In this document: positions 7,595 through 12,533 of the stretch, piece after piece | How positions within the stretch are numbered: position 1 is the first letter of the stretch | How the letters are laid out: the number at the start of each line of letters is the position of its first letter | Program-made: the position numbers and the translations under genes | The notes under the pieces: model-generated | What the model saw: only the letters and a program-made list of their open reading frames with translations | Database searches by the model: none | What the model was told of the DNA's origin: nothing | Source: an uncultured bacterium | GTDB taxonomy: Bacteria > Bacillota > Clostridia > Oscillospirales > Acutalibacteraceae | Length of the DNA: 16,381 nucleotides | Direction of reading: 5' to 3' | NCBI GenBank assembly: GCA_905215855.1 | Contig: CAJMRT010000043.1 | Location: 1-16,381, forward strand

Positions 7595-8196
7595 TTTTTA
7601 TTATATATTTTCTTTAAAAAACTCGGTCTGTGATATTTGCACGGACCGTATTCAAGAATTGCTTCAATATGAGCCTTAGTTCCGTAGCCTTTATGTTTAG
7701 CAAAAAAATACTGTGGAAATTCTTTATCATATTCATACAAAAGTCTGTCCCTTGATACCTTAGCAAGAATTGACGCACAAGCGATTGACATTGACTTTGC
7801 ATCACCTTTGACAATACATTCACCCTCTATTGTTAAAGGCGGCATTCTGTTGCCGTCAATCATTGCGTAATCTGCCTTTGGTTCAAGGCCCTCAACTGCT
7901 CTCTTCATTGCAAGCATAGTTGCATTGAGAATGTTCATTTCTTCAATTTCTTCAACACTTGCAAATGCAATGCTGTATGCCAAAGCCTGTTCTTTTATTA
8001 CATCAAACAAAGCTTCCCTCTTTTTTTCGGAAAGTTTTTTTGAATCGTTTACACCCTCAATAATCGTATTCTCGGGCAATATAACAGCTGCTGCACATAC
8101 AGGTCCTGCGAGTGGACCTCTGCCTGCTTCATCAACACCGCAGACATTTAAAAATCCCCTTGCAATATTTTTGTTTTCATATTCAAGCCAATCCAT
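7591..8196 (-). CDS. rnhB: Ribonuclease HII
   Basis: Cleaves RNA in RNA/DNA hybrids and starts removal of misincorporated ribonucleotides. At 201 residues it is close to the family norm. It carries the signature GVDEAGRGPLAGPV with catalytic D22 and E23, then D114 in MIDGN and an acidic residue in KGDAKSMSIACASILAKVSRD. The ATG lies 2 bases after the rbgA stop, and the ribosome binding site AGGGGAG lies inside the last codons of rbgA. The gene overlaps yraN by 4 bases at its 3' end. The rplS...rbgA-rnhB order matches B. subtilis, apart from the signal peptidases inserted here. Confidence 0.97.
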   Translation of the reverse strand: MDWLEYENKNIARGFLNVCGVDEAGRGPLAGPVCAAAVILPENTIIEGVNDSKKLSEKKREALFDVIKEQALAYSIAFASVEEIEEMNILNATMLAMKRAVEGLEPKADYAMIDGNRMPPLTIEGECIVKGDAKSMSIACASILAKVSRDRLLYEYDKEFPQYFFAKHKGYGTKAHIEAILEYGPCKYHRPSFLKKIYNKK

Positions 8197-8198
8197 TG

Positions 8199-9071
8199 TT
8201 ATCTCCCCTGCGGCATTTCAACGGTAATTCTGCCAAGCTTTGCACTTCTGAATTCGTCAAGCAACATAATTGCAGCTCTTTCGGTATCAATTTCTCCGCC
8301 TGAAACAAGCATACCTCTCTTCTTACCAATCATTTTCAAAAGTTCATACGAATCAATATTTTCAATATCCTCGTTTTCTAATTTGAATCTTGATATAAAA
8401 TCAGCAGGTTTAAGCTCTTTGAGAAAATCAAGAAGTCTTACAGCTAAAAGTTCAATATCAAGAATCTGGTCTTTAACTGCACCTGTGAACGCAAGATGTT
8501 CACCAACAACTTTATCGTCAAACTTTGGCCAAAGTACACCCGGAGTGTCGAGCATTTCAAGATTTTTGGCAATTGCGTACCACTGATTACCTCTTGTAAC
8601 ACCGGGTCTGTCCTCGACTTTGGCACGATTCTTCTTCACCATTTTATTGATAAAAGAAGATTTGCCGACATTCGGAATACCAACAATCATAATTCTGATT
8701 GTTGGGTTTACCATTCCTTTTTCTTTTAATCTTGCAATTTTCTTGCTCATTACTGTATTAACGGCAGGTGCAAATTTATCAAGACCTCTTCCGCTTTTAC
8801 AGTCAACAGGAATAGCAACAAGGTTCTGTTTCTTGAAATAATCAATCCACATTTTTGTGGCGGTTTGATTAGCCATATCACATTTATTGAGGAGAATTAC
8901 TCTCGGCTTGTTTTGAACAAGCTTTGCAATGTCCGGGTTACGACTGCTTACAGGAATTCTGGCGTCAATAATCTCGGCAACAGCATCGACAAGTTTAAGA
9001 CTTGTCTGAATCTGTCTTTTAGTTTTTGTCATATGACCCGGAAACCATTGAATAGTCTGCATTTCACTCAT
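8199..9071 (-). CDS. rbgA: RbgA (YlqF), 50S ribosome assembly GTPase
   Basis: Circularly permuted GTPase needed for a late step of large-subunit assembly in Firmicutes. The permutation is visible: G4 NKCD at 62-65 precedes G1 GIPNVGKS at 131-138, a G2 threonine in the PGVTRG segment at 156-161 and G3 DTPG at 175-178. The N-terminal IQWFPGHMTKTKR is characteristic of the YlqF/RbgA branch, and the length of 290 residues is normal. The C-terminal part (about 200-290) is the helical RNA-binding domain. AAAGGA lies about 10 bases before the ATG in a 25-base gap after the second signal peptidase. Clustering with rplS fits a shared role in the 50S subunit. Confidence 0.97.
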   Translation of the reverse strand: MSEMQTIQWFPGHMTKTKRQIQTSLKLVDAVAEIIDARIPVSSRNPDIAKLVQNKPRVILLNKCDMANQTATKMWIDYFKKQNLVAIPVDCKSGRGLDKFAPAVNTVMSKKIARLKEKGMVNPTIRIMIVGIPNVGKSSFINKMVKKNRAKVEDRPGVTRGNQWYAIAKNLEMLDTPGVLWPKFDDKVVGEHLAFTGAVKDQILDIELLAVRLLDFLKELKPADFISRFKLENEDIENIDSYELLKMIGKKRGMLVSGGEIDTERAAIMLLDEFRSAKLGRITVEMPQGR

Positions 9072-9096
9072 ATATTAAACATCCTTTACTTTTTTA

Positions 9097-9672
9097 TCAA
9101 TACAAATATGTAAACCTGTCAAACGGATAAACAATAAATTGTGCTTTACCTATAACATCATTAACCGAAACAAGTCCTATACTTTTATCACGGCTGTCAA
9201 GAGAAATAATTCTGTTGTCACCCATTACAAAAATATAGCCCTCGGGAATTACATATGGTATCTGCAGCGGATTTGAAGGCTCTCTTGTTATTGACGAAAC
9301 ATATGGTTCATCAATCTGTATTCCGTCAACATACACTGCGTTCTTGCTATAATCAACGACAAGGGTTTGCCCCTCAGTAGCTATTACACGCTTTATAATT
9401 CGTTTTTCAATCTGGTTTTCTGCATTTATGGCTACAATATCTCCGCACTTCGGCTTATACATAAAATTAGTCATAAGAATCTTGTCATCACTATGAAGTG
9501 TGTCAAGCATAGAATTTCCCACCACATTAGCGTCTCTTATAATAAATGTAAATATAACTGACATAAACGCAAACACAAATATTATAGTTCGTGTGAGGTC
9601 AAACATATAGTCGGTGACTTTTTTATCATTTACCTTAAATTTGATTTTTTGTTGTTTGAATTTTTTCGGCAT
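9097..9672 (-). CDS. lepB: Type I signal peptidase, second tandem copy
   Basis: Membrane Ser-Lys protease that removes signal peptides from exported proteins. From my chosen start it has 191 residues: a basic cytosolic N terminus (MPKKFKQQKIKFK), one membrane segment at about 28-45, catalytic S54 in VVGNSMLDTL, catalytic K94 in RIIKRVIA and the MGDNR...SLDSRD box. The frame opens 4 codons further out (ATG at 9684), but GGAGG (9678-9682) lies between the two ATGs, 5 bases before the inner one. The start is therefore 9672. The usual proline of SMxPTL is replaced by D (SMLDTL). It follows a related but clearly divergent copy. Both end in YLY, which points to an old duplication. Confidence 0.95.
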   Translation of the reverse strand: MPKKFKQQKIKFKVNDKKVTDYMFDLTRTIIFVFAFMSVIFTFIIRDANVVGNSMLDTLHSDDKILMTNFMYKPKCGDIVAINAENQIEKRIIKRVIATEGQTLVVDYSKNAVYVDGIQIDEPYVSSITREPSNPLQIPYVIPEGYIFVMGDNRIISLDSRDKSIGLVSVNDVIGKAQFIVYPFDRFTYLY

Positions 9673-9677
9673 AAAAG

Positions 9678-9682
9678 CCTCC
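9678..9682 (-). promoter_or_regulatory. Ribosome binding site fixing the start of the second signal peptidase
   Basis: GGAGG on the minus strand, 5 bases before ATG at 9672. It overlaps the outer ATG (9682-9684), so that outer codon cannot be the start used with this site. Confidence 0.8.
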
Positions 9683-9690
9683 ATAAAAAT

Positions 9691-9730
9691 AAAGCTTATT
9701 TCTATTAATTATAAAACAGAAATAAGCTTT
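9691..9730 (-). terminator. Hairpin between the two signal peptidase genes
   Basis: A perfect 13-bp inverted repeat (9691-9703 with 9718-9730, arm AAAGCTTATTTCT) has a 14-base loop. On the minus strand it is followed by ATTTTTAT and then directly by the GGAGG of the second signal peptidase. It looks like an intrinsic terminator or attenuator. The large loop contains TATAAT, so the element may instead be, or also be, part of a promoter or operator. Confidence 0.6.
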
Positions 9731-9736
9731 TCACAA
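9708..9736 (-). promoter_or_regulatory. Candidate promoter inside the hairpin, for the second signal peptidase
   Basis: On the minus strand, -35 box TTGTGA (9731-9736, 4 of 6 consensus), a 17-base spacer and a perfect -10 box TATAAT (9708-9713). The -10 box lies in the hairpin loop, and the start near 9701 would fall in the hairpin's second arm. Transcripts from here could not form the hairpin, while read-through transcripts could. Proposed from sequence alone. Confidence 0.45.
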
Positions 9737-9779
9737 TATCAAAATTCAAATTATCATCAAAATTTGCAATCTTTAATCA

Positions 9780-10466
9780 TCAGTACAAATAGCCAAAGTG
9801 ATCAAGTGGATAAATAACAAACTGCGCCTTGCCGATTACATCGTCAACATCTATAAGACCGATTTTTGTGCTTCTGCTGTCCATAGAATCTTTTCTGTTA
9901 TCACCCATAACAAAAATCTTACCTTCAGGAATAACTTCGGGGATTTCGTTATCACCGATATTGTTGCCGTAGGTAGAGCCCTCTATGTACGGTTCGTCAA
10001 GTACGACACCGTCAACGATGATACGGTCGTTTTCATAATCGACCTTTACAGTCTGACCAGCAACAGCTATAACACGCTTAATAATCGGACTGCTGTACTC
10101 TGCACCGTGAGAAATAACAACAATATCTTTGTCCTTAGGTGTGTAGAAAAAGTTTGTTACAATAACCTTGTCATTTGTGGCAAGTGTATTATTCATTGAT
10201 CTGCCTTCAACATCAACAAGACGGAACAAAAAGACAAGACAAATTACAACAACCGAAATTGCAAAAAGTATACATTTAACCCAGTCATAAAATCCGGACA
10301 TTCCGCCCTCTTCTTTTGCAACAAGAAACTGTTTTTCAGAAATTGAAGGTTTCTTGTCAACATACATTTCAGGATTGATGTCAGAAGAATCGTTCACACC
10401 CTCAGGCTGCATAACAGCCATATTAGCCTCATTGACATTATTTTTGCTTTTCTTCAACTTTGTCAC
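9780..10466 (-). CDS. lepB: Type I signal peptidase, first tandem copy
   Basis: Membrane-bound signal peptidase I, 228 residues at its longest. A hydrophilic cytosolic N-terminal region of about 60 residues precedes one membrane segment (about 65-82). Then come catalytic S90 in VEGRSMNNTL, catalytic K130 in PIIKRVIA and the MGDNRKDSMDSR box at 187-198. The proline of SMxPTL is replaced by N. The start is uncertain. GTG at 10466 has no ribosome binding site. TTG at 10457 has AGGTGA 5 bases upstream. ATG at 10421 (residue 16) has GAGG 5 bases upstream. The catalytic domain is unaffected. It lies just after the rplS terminator with no separate promoter seen, so it probably depends on read-through from rplS. 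The cytosolic region is longer than in the second copy. Confidence 0.95.
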   Translation of the reverse strand: MTKLKKSKNNVNEANMAVMQPEGVNDSSDINPEMYVDKKPSISEKQFLVAKEEGGMSGFYDWVKCILFAISVVVICLVFLFRLVDVEGRSMNNTLATNDKVIVTNFFYTPKDKDIVVISHGAEYSSPIIKRVIAVAGQTVKVDYENDRIIVDGVVLDEPYIEGSTYGNNIGDNEIPEVIPEGKIFVMGDNRKDSMDSRSTKIGLIDVDDVIGKAQFVIYPLDHFGYLY

Positions 10467-10468
10467 CT
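10463..10468 (-). promoter_or_regulatory. Ribosome binding site suggesting a TTG start for the first signal peptidase
   Basis: AGGTGA on the minus strand matches the anti-Shine-Dalgarno end and lies 5 bases before TTG at 10457. The GTG at 10464-10466 is inside this motif and so is a poor start. A competing GAGG (10427-10430) serves the ATG at 10421. Confidence 0.45.
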
Positions 10469-10482
10469 GCTATAAAGAAAAA

Positions 10483-10515
10483 TAGTAAAAAAAGGGACTT
10501 GAAAAAGTCCCTTTT
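10483..10515 (-). terminator. Intrinsic terminator after rplS
   Basis: An 11-bp perfect stem (10490-10500 with 10505-10515, core AAGGGACTT) has a 4-base loop. On the minus strand it is followed by a run of T, giving TTTTTTTACTATTTTT. It begins 11 bases after the rplS stop and is the clearest terminator in the window. The signal peptidase gene lies only about 20 bases beyond its T-run. Confidence 0.9.
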
Positions 10516-10526
10516 GATCTCGTGAA

Positions 10527-10874
10527 TTACTTACGAATCTGCTCTTTAACCTTAGCAGCCTTACCAACTCTGTCACGGAGATAGTAGAGCTTGCTTCTGC
10601 GAACCTTACCGTAACGAACAACCTGTACATCTTTAACATTGGGTGAGTGGAGAGGGAATACTCTTTCAACACCAACGCCGTAAGCTACTCTTCTTACAGT
10701 AAATGTTTCAGCTACGCCACTGCCTCTTTTAGCAATAACAGTACCCTCAAACATCTGGATTCTTTCTCTTTCGCCTTCACGAATGTTTACTGATACCTTT
10801 ACAGTATCACCTACGCTGAATTCAGGTGTTGTTTCCTTCACGCTTGATGCAGCAATAGTCTTTAATGCGTCCAT
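10527..10874 (-). CDS. rplS: 50S ribosomal protein L19
   Basis: Structural protein of the large subunit at the 30S-50S interface. The 115-residue length is standard. The L19 pattern is clear: FSVGDTVKVSVNIREGERER, then RIQMFEGTVIAKRG, TFTVRRVAYGVGVERVFPLHSP and the basic C-terminal region VRRSKLYYLRDRVGK. A strong ribosome binding site AAGGAGG lies 8 bases before the ATG. It has its own extended -10 promoter, a leader of about 115 bases with several dyads, and a strong terminator. This lets it be expressed at ribosomal-protein level apart from the weaker genes downstream. The usual companion trmD is not next to it here. The upstream neighbour is rluD. Confidence 0.98.
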   Translation of the reverse strand: MDALKTIAASSVKETTPEFSVGDTVKVSVNIREGERERIQMFEGTVIAKRGSGVAETFTVRRVAYGVGVERVFPLHSPNVKDVQVVRYGKVRRSKLYYLRDRVGKAAKVKEQIRK

Positions 10875-10991
10875 TTTTTATCCTCCTTATTTTTCCGACA
10901 TTCTTACTCAATTGAGCAGCGGACTGTCACATCAAAATGACGGTTAAACCGTTATTTGAACCTCGTCGAGAGTTACGACGGTTTCAAATGC
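10875..10991 (-). promoter_or_regulatory. Structured 5' leader of rplS, candidate L19 autoregulatory leader
   Basis: About 117 bases of untranslated leader contain consecutive dyads. At 10954-10989, ATTTGAA-type arms enclose a GTCG/CGAC inner stem. At 10940-10952 there is a 13-base palindrome, ACGGTT and AACCGT around one base. At 10897-10928, GACA/TGTC arms flank the palindrome CTCAATTGAG (10907-10916). An L19 leader that probably binds L19 is described for low-GC Gram-positives (Rfam L19_leader). Position and compact folding fit, but I could not compare with the model. No T-run terminator is visible in it, so control would be at translation. Confidence 0.5.
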
Positions 10992-10997
10992 TTTAAT

Positions 10998-11026
10998 ATA
11001 ATACCACATATAGAATGATAATGCAA
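10998..11026 (-). promoter_or_regulatory. Promoter for rplS
   Basis: Minus-strand -35 box TTGCAT (11021-11026), a 17-base spacer and -10 box TATTAT (10998-11003), with an extended -10 TGG immediately upstream. The start is expected near 10991. The promoter lies in the 203-base gap between rluD and rplS. I see no convincing terminator for rluD in that gap, only AT-rich weak dyads. Confidence 0.75.
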
Positions 11027-11077
11027 GTGTTTTTTCAATTTAGTTCAAAAAATTGGAATATATATTTGCAAATCAAA

Positions 11078-11998
11078 TCAATGTGAAGATGTATTTTGAA
11101 GTTTTGTAAGATATTTTTTGAAATAATCAGGCAAATCAGATGTAAATTCAATGTATTCATCTGTTTTCGGATGAATAAAGCCTATCTTTCTTGCATGCAG
11201 GCACTGACCTTCAAAATCAACCTTTTCATTTTTAACACCGTAAACCTTGTCACCTGATACAGGATGACCTATATAAGCCATATGAACTCTTATCTGATGA
11301 GTGCGACCTGTTTCAAGTTTACATTTTATATGTGTGTAACCTTTGTATCTTGTTATTACAGAATAATGCGTAACAGCATTTTTACTGTTCTTTTCTGTAA
11401 CACACATTTTCTTTCTGTCTTTTGGATTCCTGCCGATTGGAGCGTCAACTGTTCCCTCATCATCTTTAAGATTTCCAAATACAATCGACTCATATTCTCT
11501 TGTAAACGAATGTTCCTTAATTTGTTCTGCAAGCGAACGGTGTGCAAAATCGTTTTTGGCAACAATGAGTAGTCCGCTTGTATCCTTGTCAATACGATGA
11601 ACAATACCCGGTCGAAGTACGCCGTTGATTCCCGAAAGGCTGTCACCACAATGGTAGAGCAGTGCATTTACAAGAGTTCCGTCATAATTACCTGCTGCAG
11701 GATGAACAACCATTCCCTTTGGCTTATTGACTACTAGAAGATACTCGTCTTCATAAACTATATCAAGCGGAATATTTTCTGCTTGAGCTTCATACGGTGT
11801 TGGGTCAGGAACATTAACTATAACAACATCGCCTTGCGAAAGCTTGTACTTTTTTGAAACAACAGAGTCGTTTACAAGCACAGCTCCGTTCTCAATAAGA
11901 TTAACAGCGGCAGAGCGTGATAAATCAATATTTGCATCCGAAATAAATTTATCAAGTCTTACACCGCTTGTTTCACAATTAAGTTTAAATTCATTCAT
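11078..11998 (-). CDS. rluD: RluA/RluD-family 23S rRNA pseudouridine synthase
   Basis: Converts specific uridines of large-subunit rRNA to pseudouridine. The 306 residues carry an N-terminal S4 RNA-binding domain (about 12-65: VRLDKFISD, then SRSAAVNLIENGAVLVN) and the catalytic domain with HRIDKDTSGL at 134-143, where D139 is the catalytic aspartate. NKPKGMVVHP at 91-100 and the C-terminal GRTHQIRVHMAYIGHPVSGD block complete the family pattern. It overlaps the lspA stop by 8 bases. The lspA-rluD pairing is typical of Firmicutes (ylyB in B. subtilis). The exact target uridines (RluD versus RluC type) cannot be settled from the sequence. Confidence 0.93.
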   Translation of the reverse strand: MNEFKLNCETSGVRLDKFISDANIDLSRSAAVNLIENGAVLVNDSVVSKKYKLSQGDVVIVNVPDPTPYEAQAENIPLDIVYEDEYLLVVNKPKGMVVHPAAGNYDGTLVNALLYHCGDSLSGINGVLRPGIVHRIDKDTSGLLIVAKNDFAHRSLAEQIKEHSFTREYESIVFGNLKDDEGTVDAPIGRNPKDRKKMCVTEKNSKNAVTHYSVITRYKGYTHIKCKLETGRTHQIRVHMAYIGHPVSGDKVYGVKNEKVDFEGQCLHARKIGFIHPKTDEYIEFTSDLPDYFKKYLTKLQNTSSH

Positions 11999-12473
11999 TG
12001 CTTTTGTTGACCTTTTTTTCGGATTTCATAACATTAGAGAAAAACAGAACATAAACTATAAGAAGTATTGTTCCGACTGTTATGCAGTAATCGGCAAAAT
12101 TACAAACAGGGGAAAAGAATGAAACGCTGAGATAATCGACAACAAAGCCGTAAAAAACTCTGTCAATAAGATTTCCGATTCCGCCACCGATTATAAGTGC
12201 AGCCGAAATATAAAAGAGCTTACCTGTCGGTTTCTTTTTAAACATAATAAATATGATTATTCCGATAAGAATTGCCGTTACAACAACAAAGAACCATCTC
12301 ATATCAGAAAACATTCCAAAGGCTACTCCTCTGTTTTCAACATATTTTAAATCAAGTAAGCCGTCAATAACCGTTACTGAGCCGACAGACTGCAGATAGG
12401 TCAGTACAAAATATTTGATAACCTGATCGGCAACAGCTATAAGTGCACCGATTGTAAGAGCGATTACAGGCAT
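11991..12473 (-). CDS. lspA: Lipoprotein signal peptidase (signal peptidase II)
   Basis: Aspartic protease of the membrane that cleaves lipoprotein signal peptides after lipid attachment. From the chosen start it has 160 residues and four hydrophobic segments (about 4-25, 60-78, 86-104, 130-147). ENRGVAFG is at 46-53. The catalytic aspartates are D104 in GNLIDR and D128 in NFADY. The frame opens 6 codons upstream (12491), but GGAGGG lies between, 4 bases before the inner ATG, so I place the start at 12473, giving MPVIALTIG. It follows ileS after a hairpin and overlaps rluD by 8 bases. The C-terminal tail is basic and cytosolic. Confidence 0.96.
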   Translation of the reverse strand: MPVIALTIGALIAVADQVIKYFVLTYLQSVGSVTVIDGLLDLKYVENRGVAFGMFSDMRWFFVVVTAILIGIIIFIMFKKKPTGKLFYISAALIIGGGIGNLIDRVFYGFVVDYLSVSFFSPVCNFADYCITVGTILLIVYVLFFSNVMKSEKKVNKSNE

Positions 12474-12477
12474 TTTA

Positions 12478-12483
12478 CCCTCC
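12478..12483 (-). promoter_or_regulatory. Ribosome binding site fixing the start of lspA
   Basis: GGAGGG on the minus strand, 4 bases before ATG at 12473. The outer in-frame ATGs at 12491 and 12485 have no upstream site, and the ATG at 12485 partly overlaps this motif. Confidence 0.8.
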
Positions 12484-12489
12484 ATAAAC

Positions 12490-12521
12490 ATAAATCGGTG
12501 TGTTTTGTCACACCGATTTAT
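12490..12521 (-). terminator. Hairpin between ileS and lspA
   Basis: A perfect 13-bp stem (12490-12502 with 12509-12521, arm ATAAATCGGTGTG) has a 6-base loop. It is stable, with GGTGTG paired to CACACC. On the minus strand the tail is only GTTTAT before GGAGGG, so the T-run is poor. It could be a weak terminator, an mRNA-processing or stability element, or an element acting on lspA translation. It begins 12 bases after the ileS stop. Confidence 0.6.
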
Positions 12522-12533
12522 TGTAATAATTTT

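Noticed and set aside
7169..7633. A 154-codon plus-strand frame across yraN
   Set aside because: Antisense to yraN and the start of the dipeptidase gene, with no ribosome binding site or recognisable domain. Its hydrophobic look comes from the complement of Lys/Glu-rich codons.
9798..10199. A 133-codon plus-strand frame inside the first signal peptidase gene
   Set aside because: Shadow of the GDNR- and Lys-box coding region; no start signals or family match.
11027..11077. Terminator for rluD
   Set aside because: Only short AT dyads (ATTTGCAAAT, CAATTT/AAATTG), with no GC core or following T-run. Not called.
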